Source: Achromobacter xylosoxidans
Lineage (GTDB): Bacteria; Pseudomonadota; Gammaproteobacteria; Burkholderiales; Burkholderiaceae_B
Assembly: GCF_014490035.1 (NCBI RefSeq)
Contig: NZ_CP061008.1
Location: forward strand, 5,952,001-6,016,000
Direction: 5' to 3'
DNA length: 64,000 nt
The first letter of the stretch is position 1. The number at the start of each line of letters is the position of its first letter. Positions 1 to 7,719 of this stretch are shown piece by piece. The notes below the pieces were generated by a model, which ran no database searches, had not been told where the DNA came from, and saw only the letters and a list, made by a program, of their open reading frames with translations. Both the position numbers and the translations under genes were made by a program.

Positions 1-2
1 GT

Positions 3-404
3 TCGGAACGCACGCTGGAAAGCCTGCATCACCGCGTCGAGGAACTGCTGGACCAGGTCGGCCTGCGTACGCATCTGGACGTGGCCGCGGGCGACCTGCC
101 CTATGGCCGCAAGCGCACATTGGAGATAGCCACCACGCTGGCGCTCGAACCCGAGCTGCTGCTGCTGGACGAACCCACGCAAGGCATGGGCCACGAGGAC
201 GTGGACCGGGTCAAGCACCTGATCAAGCAGGTCAGCGCCGGCCGCACCATCCTTATGGTCGAACACAACATGAAAGTGGTGGCGGACATCTCCGACACCA
301 TCACCGTGCTGCAGCGGGGCGAGATCCTGGCCGAAGGCCCCTACGCGACCGTATCGGAAAACCCGGCGGTGCGCGAAGCCTACATGGGAGCCGAAGATGA
401 ATGA
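3..404 (+). CDS. livG: Branched-chain amino acid ABC transporter ATP-binding protein LivG, 5'-truncated
   Basis: The left window edge cuts this gene; about 133 C-terminal codons are visible in frame from base 3. They hold the ABC signature region (LPYGRKR, a variant of the LSYGQKR usual in LivG), Walker B with D-loop (LLLLDEPTQGM) and the switch histidine (MVEHN), followed by the short C-terminal LivG tail. It is one of the two cytoplasmic ATPases driving a HAAT-type importer. Its stop overlaps the livF start by 8 bases, indicating translational coupling. A GTG at base 81 is internal and should not be taken as the start. The Walker A region lies outside the window. Confidence 0.93.
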   Translation, partial: SERTLESLHHRVEELLDQVGLRTHLDVAAGDLPYGRKRTLEIATTLALEPELLLLDEPTQGMGHEDVDRVKHLIKQVSAGRTILMVEHNMKVVADISDTITVLQRGEILAEGPYATVSENPAVREAYMGAEDE

Positions 405-1116
405 AGCCGCCGCAGCCTCCAGCATGCTGGAAATCCGCAACCTGCACGCCTGGTACGGCGAATCGCACATCCTGCACGGCATCGACCTGGACGTGAAGCC
501 GGGCGAATGCGTGACCCTGCTGGGCAGGAATGGCGCGGGCCGCAGCTCCACGCTGAAGTCCATCCTGGGCCTGGTGGGCCGGCGCAGCGGCTCGATCAGG
601 ATCCAGGGCCAGGAGACCGTCGGCCTGCCGCCCCACAAGATCGCGCGCCGCGGTATCGGCTATTGCCCTGAAGAGCGCGGCATCTATGCATCCTTGACCG
701 CCGAGGAAAACCTCATGCTGCTGCCCTCGGTGGGGCCGGACGGCATGTCGGTGGCAGAGATCTACGACATGTTCCCCAACCTGAAAGAACGCGCGCACAG
801 CCCCGGCACGCGGCTGTCGGGCGGCGAACAGCAGATGCTGGCGATGGCGCGCATCCTGCGCACCGGCGCCCGCCTGTTGTTGCTGGACGAAATCACCGAA
901 GGCCTGGCCCCCGTCATCGTGCAGTCCCTGGGCCGCGTGATCCGGCAATTGAAAGAGCGCGGCTACACCACCGTGCTGGTCGAGCAGAACTTCCGCTTCG
1001 CCCAGCACCTGGCCGACCGCCATTACGTCATCGAGCACGGCCAGGTGGTGGCGGTGATAGACCGCGCCGAAGTCCTGCAATCGCAGGACAGGCTGAACGC
1101 CCTGCTCGGCATTTGA
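397..1116 (+). CDS. livF: Branched-chain amino acid ABC transporter ATP-binding protein LivF with variant Walker A
   Basis: Second ATPase of the HAAT importer, 239 residues, normal length for LivF. The P-loop reads GRNGAGRSST at residues 43-52, so the usual Walker A lysine is Arg49 (codon CGC at 541-543). The signature LSGGEQQ is at about 140-146, Walker B at about 160-165 followed by Ile instead of Pro (DEITEGL), and the H-loop is in LVEQN. The second LivF in this window (62980-63690) has the canonical GKSTT and DEPS, so the changes are specific to this copy. ATG at 397 overlaps the livG stop; an internal ATG at 424 is possible. The order livG-livF-binding protein-livH-livM supports one operon. 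Confidence 0.93.
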   Translation: MNEAAAASSMLEIRNLHAWYGESHILHGIDLDVKPGECVTLLGRNGAGRSSTLKSILGLVGRRSGSIRIQGQETVGLPPHKIARRGIGYCPEERGIYASLTAEENLMLLPSVGPDGMSVAEIYDMFPNLKERAHSPGTRLSGGEQQMLAMARILRTGARLLLLDEITEGLAPVIVQSLGRVIRQLKERGYTTVLVEQNFRFAQHLADRHYVIEHGQVVAVIDRAEVLQSQDRLNALLGI

Positions 1117-1173
1117 GTTTTCCAGACGCATTCCTTCCGACCGCAGTCCCCTTCCTACACGGAGCGTAGTCAG

Positions 1174-2379
1174 ATGAAATTGAATCGAATCTCAGCAGCG
1201 CTGTTCGCCGTCGGCATGATCGGCGCCGCCCAGGCCCAGACCAAGATCAGCGATGACGTGGTCAAGATCGGCGTCCTGACCGACCTGTCCGGCGTCTATT
1301 CCGACCTGGCCGGCAACGGCTCCGTGATCGCGGCCCGCATGGCCGCCGAGGAAATGGGCAACAAGGTGCTGGGCAAGCCGGTGGAAGTGGTTTCCGCCGA
1401 CCACCAGAACAAGCCCGACGTCGCCGCCAACCTGGCCCGCGAATGGTTCGACCAGGGCAAGGTCGACATGATCACCGACTTCCCCACCGCGTCCACCGCG
1501 CTGGCGGTGATGGAAATCGCCAAGCAAAAGAACCGCGTGACCATGCCGTCGGCCGGTCTGTCCACCGCGATCCTGGGCGAGAAGTGCTCGCCGCTGAATG
1601 CGCAGTGGACCACCAACACCTACGCCCTGGCCGCCGGCACCGCGCGCGCGCTGGTCAAGGAAGGCAAGAAGAGCTGGTACTTCATCACCGCCGACTACAC
1701 CTTCGGCCACTCGCTCGAAAAGGACGGTACCGAAGTCATCCAGGAAAACGGCGGCAATGTGGTGGGCGTGTCGCGCCATCCCTTCCCCGGCAACGACTTC
1801 TCTTCGTTCTTGTTGAAGGCGCAGGCCTCCAAGGCCGACGTGATCGCGCTGGCCAACGCCGGCAACGACACGGTCAACGCAGTCAAGCAGGCCAACGAAT
1901 TCGGCATCAACAAGAAGCAGATCGTGGCGCCGCTGCTCACCTACATCTCGGATGTGCACAGCATGGGCCTGGCCAAGGCGCAGGGCATGTACCTGACCGA
2001 AGCCTTCTATTGGGACTATGACGATGCCTCGCGCGCCTGGGCCAAGAAATTCTTCGAGAAAGCCAAAAAGATGCCGACCGCTTCGCAGGCCGGCGTGTAT
2101 TCGGCCACGCTGTCCTATCTGAAGGCGATCGAAGCTGCCGGCACCGACGATGCGCCGGCCGTGATGGCCAAGCTGCGCGAGATGACCATCAACGACGCCG
2201 TGATCCGCAATGGCAAGCTGCGCGCCGACGGCGCGCTGGTGCACGACATGCTGCTGTTGCAGGTCAAGACGCCCAAGGAATCCAAGGCGCCCTGGGACTA
2301 CTACAACGTGAAGTCGGTGCTCAAGGGCGAGGACGTGTTCCCCAAGCCCCAGGCCGCGTGCTCGTTGAACAAGACCTGA
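1174..2379 (+). CDS. ABC transporter periplasmic substrate-binding protein (LivK/HAAT type)
   Basis: Type I periplasmic binding protein of 401 residues. The N-terminus is a Sec signal peptide of about 21 residues ending in AQA, so the mature protein starts near Gln22. The first strand (VKIGVLTDLSGVYSDLAGNGS) and overall length fit the leucine/isoleucine/valine or aromatic-compound binding group. It lies between livF and livH in the same operon, 57 bases after livF, and delivers ligand to the LivH/LivM channel. The ligand cannot be read from the sequence; related Alcaligenaceae operons take amides, aromatic acids or branched-chain amino acids. CGGAGCG at about 1160 is a plausible ribosome site. 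Confidence 0.9.
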   Translation: MKLNRISAALFAVGMIGAAQAQTKISDDVVKIGVLTDLSGVYSDLAGNGSVIAARMAAEEMGNKVLGKPVEVVSADHQNKPDVAANLAREWFDQGKVDMITDFPTASTALAVMEIAKQKNRVTMPSAGLSTAILGEKCSPLNAQWTTNTYALAAGTARALVKEGKKSWYFITADYTFGHSLEKDGTEVIQENGGNVVGVSRHPFPGNDFSSFLLKAQASKADVIALANAGNDTVNAVKQANEFGINKKQIVAPLLTYISDVHSMGLAKAQGMYLTEAFYWDYDDASRAWAKKFFEKAKKMPTASQAGVYSATLSYLKAIEAAGTDDAPAVMAKLREMTINDAVIRNGKLRADGALVHDMLLLQVKTPKESKAPWDYYNVKSVLKGEDVFPKPQAACSLNKT

Positions 2380-2488
2380 TGCCGCCGCGCGCCGCACGCA
2401 TGGCGTGCGGCGCCGGCTGCCATGGCCGCGGCGCATCGCCGCGCGCTTCCCGGAAATCGACGCGACACCTTTCCGCCCGCCGCCTACC

Positions 2489-3391
2489 ATGTTCGACATC
2501 TCGCTTTCCGCCTTGCTCGCCCAACTGCTGGTGGGACTGATCAACGGCTGCTTCTACGCCATCCTCAGCATGGGGCTGGCCATCATCTTCGGCCTGCTCA
2601 ACATCGTCAATTTCACACACGGCGCCCAGTTCATGATGGCGGCCTTTCTGGCCTGGATCGGCTTTACCCAGCTGCCGCAGCTGCTGGGGCCGGGCGTGCA
2701 GATCAACTTCTGGGCCGCGCTGATCCTGGCGCCCCTGCTGGTGGGACTGGTGGGCGTCGTGATCGAGAAGACGCTGCTCAAGCGCCTGTACCACCTGGAC
2801 CATCTGTACGGCCTATTGCTGACCTTCGGCATCGCGCTGATGATGGAAGGGGGCTTTCGCTACTTCTACGGCATCTCGGGCGTGGGCTATGAGCCGCCCG
2901 AGGTCCTGCAGGGCGGTTTCGACCTGGGCTTCATGTTCCTGCCCGCCTATCGCGCCTTCGTGGTGGTGGCGTCGCTGGTGCTGTGCCTTGCCACCTGGTA
3001 TCTGTTCGAACGCACCCGGCTGGGCGCCATGCTGCGCGCCGGCACCGAGAACCCCAAGCTGCTGCAGGCCTTCGGCGTGAACGTACCGGTGATGATCACC
3101 CTGACCTACGGTTTCGGCGTGGCGCTGGCCGGCGTGGCCGGGGTGCTGGCCGCGCCCGTCATGCAGATCAACCCGCTGATGGGCTCGAACCTGTTGAACA
3201 TCGTGTTCGCAGTGGTCGTGATCGGCGGACTGGGCTCCATCATGGGCGCCATCGTCACCGGGCTGACCCTGGGCCTGCTGGAAGGGCTGACCAAAGTGTT
3301 CTATCCCGAAGCCTCGACGGTAGTCGTCTTCATCGTCATGGCCATCGTTCTGCTGACGCGCCCCGCCGGCCTGTTCGGCAAGGAGAAATAA
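2489..3391 (+). CDS. livH: Branched-chain amino acid ABC transporter permease LivH
   Basis: Inner-membrane permease of the HAAT importer. I chose ATG 2489, giving 300 residues starting MFDISLSALLAQLLVGL, because LivH proteins begin just before the first membrane helix; the frame stays open upstream to GTG 2405 but that extension is Arg/Pro-rich and has no family counterpart. Typical motifs are GLINGCFYAILSMGLAIIFG and NIVNFTHGAQFMM near the N-terminus, and a late glycine-rich IGGLGSIMGAIV motif. About eight hydrophobic segments are visible. The next gene starts one base after its stop, with AAGGAG inside the livH 3' end serving livM. Confidence 0.92.
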   Translation: MFDISLSALLAQLLVGLINGCFYAILSMGLAIIFGLLNIVNFTHGAQFMMAAFLAWIGFTQLPQLLGPGVQINFWAALILAPLLVGLVGVVIEKTLLKRLYHLDHLYGLLLTFGIALMMEGGFRYFYGISGVGYEPPEVLQGGFDLGFMFLPAYRAFVVVASLVLCLATWYLFERTRLGAMLRAGTENPKLLQAFGVNVPVMITLTYGFGVALAGVAGVLAAPVMQINPLMGSNLLNIVFAVVVIGGLGSIMGAIVTGLTLGLLEGLTKVFYPEASTVVVFIVMAIVLLTRPAGLFGKEK

Positions 3392-3392
3392 G

Positions 3393-4358
3393 GTGCAGCG
3401 CATACCCTCCTCGATCCGCATCCTGGCGCTGCTGCTGGTGCCGGCCCTGCTGGTGCCGCTTTTCCCGCAGATCGTCTATCCCGTGTTCGTCATGAAGGTG
3501 CTGTGCTTTGCGCTGTTCGCGTTGGCCTTCAACCTGCTGACCGGCTTTACCGGCCTGGTGTCGTTCGGCCATGCGGCCTTCTTCGGCTGGGCCGGCTATG
3601 CGGCCGGCGAAATGATGATCCTGTTCGGCGCCCGCGGCCTGCCGCCCGAAATCGCCATCGCTTGCGGCGTGGCCATGGCCGCGGCCATCGGCTGGGCGAT
3701 CGGCTGGCTGGCGATCCGGCGCACCGGCATCTACTTCGCGATGATCACGCTGGCGCTGTCGCAGGTGGCGTACTTCATGGCGGTTCAAGTGGGCTGGACG
3801 CGCGGCGAAGACGGCATGCAGGGCATTCCGCGCGGCAAGTTCCTGGGCCTGGTGGACCTGAGCGTGGACGCCAACATGTATTACTTCACGCTGGGGGTCT
3901 TCGTGCTGGGCTTTCTGTTCGTCTACCGGGTGATCCATTCGCCCTTCGGCCAGGTGCTCAAGACCATCCGGGACAACGCGCCGCGCGCCATATCGCTAGG
4001 TTACGATACAGACCGGTGCAAGCTGCTGGCCTTCGTGCTGTCGGCCTCGGTCGCCGGCCTGGCCGGCTCGCTGAAGGCGCTGGTGCTCCAGCTGGTTGCA
4101 TTGAACGACGTTTCGCTCGCTACTTCCACCGAAGTGCTGCTGATGACGCTCCTGGGCGGCATCGGCACGGTATGGGGGCCGGTGGTGGGCGCGACGCTGG
4201 TCGTCAGCTTGCAGAATTACCTTGCCACCCTGGGCGACATCGTCACCATCGTCATCGGACTGATTTTCGTGTTGTGCGTGTCGTTCTTCCGGCGCGGCTT
4301 CGTCGGCGAATGGCTGGCCTACGCGCAGTGGCGCAAAACGAAGGAAAACAATAGTTGA
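3393..4358 (+). CDS. livM: Branched-chain amino acid ABC transporter permease LivM
   Basis: Partner permease of LivH, 321 residues, starting at GTG 3393 behind a strong AAGGAG site (3380-3385). Family marks are LNLLTGFTGLVSFGHAAFFG near residue 45, the RTGIYFAMITLALSQ stretch, RDNAPRAISLGYD in the cytoplasmic loop that touches the ATPases, and the LLGGIGTVWGPVVGA motif near the C-terminus. Multiple hydrophobic helices run through the protein. Its stop overlaps the start of the following GntR regulator (TGATG), so the regulator is probably translated from the same message. Confidence 0.92.
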   Translation: MQRIPSSIRILALLLVPALLVPLFPQIVYPVFVMKVLCFALFALAFNLLTGFTGLVSFGHAAFFGWAGYAAGEMMILFGARGLPPEIAIACGVAMAAAIGWAIGWLAIRRTGIYFAMITLALSQVAYFMAVQVGWTRGEDGMQGIPRGKFLGLVDLSVDANMYYFTLGVFVLGFLFVYRVIHSPFGQVLKTIRDNAPRAISLGYDTDRCKLLAFVLSASVAGLAGSLKALVLQLVALNDVSLATSTEVLLMTLLGGIGTVWGPVVGATLVVSLQNYLATLGDIVTIVIGLIFVLCVSFFRRGFVGEWLAYAQWRKTKENNS

Positions 4359-5008
4359 TGGCAGCAGCAGAATCCAAACGGCGCGCCGCCGATGTCGCCT
4401 ACGACCAGATCGAAAGCATGATCGCCACGCTGCAATTGCAGCCGGGCAGCGCGGTCGTGGAAGCGGATCTGGTGGAAATGACCGGCCTGGGACGCACGCC
4501 GCTGCGCGAGGCGCTGCTGCGCATGGTGGCCGCCGGGCTGATACGCCAGGAGCCGCGGCGCGGCCTGCGCGTGTCCATGATCCAGCTGGCGGACCACATG
4601 GACCTGATCCAGACCCGCCGGGCGCTGGAACAGCTGATCGCCGCCAGCGCCGCGCGCCGCGCCACTGCGGCGCAGCGCAGCCAGATCGTGGATTGCGCGG
4701 CGCAGATGATCCGCGCGGCGGAAGGCGGCAATCTCGACGACTACATGCATGCCGACCAGATGCTGGACCACGTCTGCCACCAGGCCTGCCGCAACGCCTC
4801 GGCCGTGAACGCGGTGGCGCCGCTGATCATCCAGTGCCGCCGCTTCTGGTATGCCTACCAGCACGAGGGCGACATCGCCGAAGGCGCGCGCCGCCACATG
4901 CTGATGGCCGAAGGCATCGCCACCGGCAACGAGTCCGCGGCCATCAAGGGCGCGGACTCGCTGATGGACTACCTGGAGATGTTCACGCGCAAGGTGATTG
5001 ACGCGTGA
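4358..5008 (+). CDS. GntR-family transcriptional regulator (FadR/FCD type)
   Basis: A 216-residue regulator with an N-terminal winged helix (about residues 8-75, with LVEMTGLGRTPLREALLRM as the recognition-helix region and the wing before RRGLRVS) and an all-helical C-terminal FCD effector domain with metal-type acidic/His positions (DYMHADQMLDHVCHQA). ATG 4358 is preferred over TTG 4355; the start overlaps the livM stop. As last gene of the liv-type operon it probably controls that operon in response to the transported substrate or a metabolite. Its 3' end overlaps the convergent PACE gene by 26 bases. Confidence 0.88.
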   Translation: MAAAESKRRAADVAYDQIESMIATLQLQPGSAVVEADLVEMTGLGRTPLREALLRMVAAGLIRQEPRRGLRVSMIQLADHMDLIQTRRALEQLIAASAARRATAAQRSQIVDCAAQMIRAAEGGNLDDYMHADQMLDHVCHQACRNASAVNAVAPLIIQCRRFWYAYQHEGDIAEGARRHMLMAEGIATGNESAAIKGADSLMDYLEMFTRKVIDA

Positions 5009-5465
5009 CGGCCGGCGCGGCCTGCCCCTTGCGGCGGGCCAGCCACTGCAGCACCCGCGGCCGCGAGCGGTCGTAGGCCAGGTTGTAGAGGAAGGCGTAG
5101 GGCAGATAGAACAGCACCAGCGCGATATCCAGCACAAAGGCCTGCCACAGGCTGATGTTGAGCCACCAGGCCGCCAGCGGGATCACGATCAGGATCAGGC
5201 CCAGCTCGAAGCCGAAGGCATGCACCACGCGCAGCCGCAGCGTACGGGTCCAGCCCATGCGGTTCTCGATGCGGTCAAAGCCCGCGTTGTAGATCATGTT
5301 CCAGACCAGCGCGATCCAGGCGATCACCGCGGTCAGCACGCCCATTTCGAACAGGGACTTGCCCATGGCCCAGGCAGCCGCCGGGGCGCACAGGCCGATG
5401 GCGATGATTTCGAACAGAAAGGCGTGGAGGAAACGTTCTTTAATGGATTTCTTGGCTTGCGTCAT
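4983..5465 (-). CDS. PACE-family multidrug/biocide efflux transporter
   Basis: A 160-residue inner-membrane protein with four hydrophobic helices arranged as two bacterial transmembrane pair repeats. It matches the AceI pattern: a glutamate in helix 1 (Glu19, in HAFLFE), the WNMIYNAGFDRIE motif after helix 2, RVVHAFGFE at helix 3 and LPYAFLYNLAYDR after helix 4. Family members export cationic biocides such as chlorhexidine and short diamines, coupled to protons. It is divergent from a LysR gene with 109 bases between starts, the arrangement known for aceI-aceR. Substrate is inferred from the family only. Confidence 0.85.
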   Translation of the reverse strand: MTQAKKSIKERFLHAFLFEIIAIGLCAPAAAWAMGKSLFEMGVLTAVIAWIALVWNMIYNAGFDRIENRMGWTRTLRLRVVHAFGFELGLILIVIPLAAWWLNISLWQAFVLDIALVLFYLPYAFLYNLAYDRSRPRVLQWLARRKGQAAPAVTRQSPCA

Positions 5466-5541
5466 GACCCACCTGCGGTCGGTTGATACTCAGTGGCAGG
5501 GATTTTCGACGACATTTCCGTTACCATAAAGATGGTTTTCA

Positions 5542-5554
5542 TCGGAAAAACCGA
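5542..5554. promoter_or_regulatory. T-N11-A LysR-type operator candidate between PACE and LysR genes
   Basis: TCGG-AAAAA-CCGA is a perfect inverted repeat fitting the T-N11-A rule of LysR-type regulators; with flanking A/T the arms are ATCGG and CCGAT (5541-5555). It sits 20 bases before the lysR start and about 76 bases before the efflux gene start, the usual place for an autoregulatory and activation site. GGTTTT and AAAACC (5534-5552) form an overlapping repeat. Confidence 0.5.
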
Positions 5555-5574
5555 TAATCACGGAGCCTCCGTCT

Positions 5575-6438
5575 ATGCGCCACTCCCTGGAATCCCTGGC
5601 GGCGTTCGCCCAGGTCGCCTCCGAAGGCACGTTTTCGGCTGCCGCCCGCAAGCTCGGGAAAAGCCAGTCCACCATCAGCGAAACCATCGCCAACCTGGAG
5701 GTGGACCTGAACGTGGCGCTATTCGACCGCAGCCAGCGCCAGCCCGTCCTGACCGAGGCGGGCCGCGTGCTGCTGGGCCAGGCCTTGCAGGTGCTGGCCG
5801 CCAACGACAGGTTGAATCGCAGCGCCAGCCAACTGTCCGAAGGCCTGGAACCCCGGCTGACGGTAGTGCTGTCCGACACGTTCCAGTCCGAGACCTTCGA
5901 GAACATGCTGAGCCAGATCGACCAGCGCTATCCGGCGCTGCGCTTCGAATGCCTGATCGCGGAATACGAGGATGTGGTGGCGCTGGTGCAGCAGGGCCGC
6001 GCGCACCTGGGGCTGATGGCCGCCCAGGAGAGCTATCCGCCCGACGTCGCGCACGCCGCCCTGGCGGAGCTTTCTGAAATCGTCCTGTGCGTGAGCCGCA
6101 AGCACCCGCTGGCCAAGCTGCCCCGGGTCACGGAGGACCAGCTGAAATCCGAACGCGCGCTGCGCCTGAGCACGTACGAGTTGGGCGACAAGGAGACCGA
6201 ACCCGCGTACGCGACCTGGTCGGCGCCCGGCTATCTGATGCTGATGGACATGGCGACCCTGGGGTTTGGCTGGACCGAACTGCCGCGCTGGATGTTCCAG
6301 CGTTTCGGCCAGGATCAGCTGGTGGAGCTGAAGGCGCCAGGCTGGCCGCGCCACATCCGCGTCGACGCGGTCTGGTCGCGGCGCCGCGCGCTGGGGCCAG
6401 CAGGCGCCTGGCTGCTGCAGAGCCTGACGGGCGGCTAG
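5575..6438 (+). CDS. LysR-family transcriptional regulator, divergent from PACE efflux gene
   Basis: LTTR of 287 residues. Residues 1-60 form the winged helix-turn-helix (AFAQVASEGTFSAAARKL, SQSTISETIANLEVDLNVALF), followed by a linker helix and a periplasmic-binding-protein-like effector domain from about residue 90. ATG 5575 follows CGGAG at suitable spacing. Divergence from the PACE transporter suggests it activates that gene in response to a pump substrate, as AceR does for aceI; this is inference from arrangement. No further co-directional gene follows, the next one being convergent. Confidence 0.88.
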   Translation: MRHSLESLAAFAQVASEGTFSAAARKLGKSQSTISETIANLEVDLNVALFDRSQRQPVLTEAGRVLLGQALQVLAANDRLNRSASQLSEGLEPRLTVVLSDTFQSETFENMLSQIDQRYPALRFECLIAEYEDVVALVQQGRAHLGLMAAQESYPPDVAHAALAELSEIVLCVSRKHPLAKLPRVTEDQLKSERALRLSTYELGDKETEPAYATWSAPGYLMLMDMATLGFGWTELPRWMFQRFGQDQLVELKAPGWPRHIRVDAVWSRRRALGPAGAWLLQSLTGG

Positions 6439-6471
6439 AGCCAGCCCGCGCCGCAACGGCCTTGCAGCCGA

Positions 6472-7287
6472 TCAGCGCGCCGTGGCCGGCAAGCGCGAGA
6501 TGTGCACGCCGTTGGCGTTGAGCCAGTCGCCCAGCTTGGGGCTGGCCAGCACGTCGAACTCCGCGCGGCGCTGGCGCGACATGGCGCAGTCATCCTGGCT
6601 GCCCATGGCCGGATGGCACATGACCAGGTCGCAGTCGCGCGCGTTGAACAGCCAGTTCTGCAGCAGGTCCGCGTAGCGCCGCTTGCCGCCTTCGAAGCCA
6701 TAGACGCCCAGCAGCCGGCGGTTGGTGCGCATGCCGTCCTTTTGCGCCTCGCGCGCCAGCGCGCTCGAACCGAGCGCGCCAATGACGCGCGCCTTGAGGG
6801 CTTCTTTCAGGGGAATGCCAACCTGCATGCCCGGCGCCGTCTGGCGCAGCCAAGGCATGTGATCGCCATAGCGTTGCTTGAGCAACAGCAGCAGCCGTTC
6901 GCGGATGCCCGGCAGCTGATGCACGTGCTGGTGCCCGTCGACATAGTCCGGCGCGCGGCCGAACGCGGCCTCGAAAGCATCGAACTGGCACGCCAGCTGC
7001 GCATCGATCCAGGCGGCGTCGAGTCCGCCCGCATAGGCGCTCAGGATCAGCCGGCTCAGCGTGGGCATGGGCTCGGCGCCAGGCGTAAGCGCTTCCGTGA
7101 AGTTCACGTGCAGGCCGATATCCACGTTCATCGGGGCCAGGCGCCCGGCGTTCGACGCGAACGACGGACCCAGCGTGAGGCAGCTGACCGCGCTCAGCCG
7201 GCCCATGCCGGCCAGCGCAATCATGCCTTCATCGATATCGGCATTCATGCCAAAATCATCACCGCAGACCACGATACGTTTGCTCAT
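6472..7287 (-). CDS. lgmC: ChbG/YdjC-family carbohydrate deacetylase, probable LgmC of lipid A glucosamine modification
   Basis: A 271-residue YdjC-fold deacetylase. The start at 7287 (MSKRIVVCGDDFGMN) is chosen because the metal-site DD motif (VCGDDFG) must lie near the N-terminus and AAAGG precedes it; the longer frame upstream has no family match. Other marks are GLHVNFTE and the metal-binding DGHQHVHQLP. ChbG-type enzymes remove N-acetyl groups from GlcNAc-containing substrates. Beside a GtrA flippase, an ArnT-like transferase and a GT2 enzyme, it most likely deacetylates undecaprenyl-phosphate-GlcNAc to the glucosamine donor, as proposed for Bordetella LgmC. The letter assignment is from memory of that locus. 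Confidence 0.78.
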   Translation of the reverse strand: MSKRIVVCGDDFGMNADIDEGMIALAGMGRLSAVSCLTLGPSFASNAGRLAPMNVDIGLHVNFTEALTPGAEPMPTLSRLILSAYAGGLDAAWIDAQLACQFDAFEAAFGRAPDYVDGHQHVHQLPGIRERLLLLLKQRYGDHMPWLRQTAPGMQVGIPLKEALKARVIGALGSSALAREAQKDGMRTNRRLLGVYGFEGGKRRYADLLQNWLFNARDCDLVMCHPAMGSQDDCAMSRQRRAEFDVLASPKLGDWLNANGVHISRLPATAR

Positions 7288-7323
7288 TGCTATACCTTTG
7301 ACTTCATTTCCGCCACGCCCTTC

Positions 7324-7719
7324 ATGCGCGCCCTGCTGCAACAAGTAAGCACCTTCATTGCCGTCGGATGCGCCGCCGCGGCCACCCACTGGGCTGTCGC
7401 CGTGGGTTGCGTCGAACTCTTCCGCATGCCGCCCCTGGCCGCCAACCTGATCGGCTGGCTGGTTGCATTCGCGGTTTCCTTCACTGGCCACTACCGGCTT
7501 ACGTTCCGACATTCCAAAACTCCGTGGACGGTAGCAGCGCGGCGTTTCTTCCTTGTGTCAGCAGCCGGCTTCATCATCAACGAAGCCGCATACGCCTGGC
7601 TACTGCATAGCACTACCATCCGTTACGACATCCTGCTTGCCTTGATCCTGCTCGGGCTCGCCGTGGCGACCTTCATCGCTAGCCGGCTTTGGGCGTTCCG
7701 CCACAAACCCGCTGCCTGA
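7324..7719 (+). CDS. lgmD: GtrA-family lipid-linked sugar flippase, probable LgmD
   Basis: A 131-residue GtrA/DPMS-type membrane protein with four hydrophobic helices (for example FIAVGCAAAATHWAVAVGCV and LALILLGLAVATFIASRLWAF) and the typical basic end RLWAFRHK. ATG 7324 gives the compact family length; the frame is open much further upstream only as antisense of the deacetylase gene. It is divergent from that gene with 36 bases between starts and its 3' end overlaps the ArnT-like gene by 41 bases tail to tail. Expected role: moving the undecaprenyl-phosphate-linked amino sugar to the periplasmic face. Confidence 0.78.
   Translation: MRALLQQVSTFIAVGCAAAATHWAVAVGCVELFRMPPLAANLIGWLVAFAVSFTGHYRLTFRHSKTPWTVAARRFFLVSAAGFIINEAAYAWLLHSTTIRYDILLALILLGLAVATFIASRLWAFRHKPAA

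Noticed and set aside
2405..2488. 28-codon upstream extension of livH
   Set aside because: Arg/Pro-rich and without family support; LivH begins directly before its first membrane helix at 2489.
6502..7323. 274-codon N-terminal extension of the GtrA-like gene
   Set aside because: The extension is antisense to the ChbG-like deacetylase and has no homology pattern; the compact 131-residue GtrA starts at 7324.
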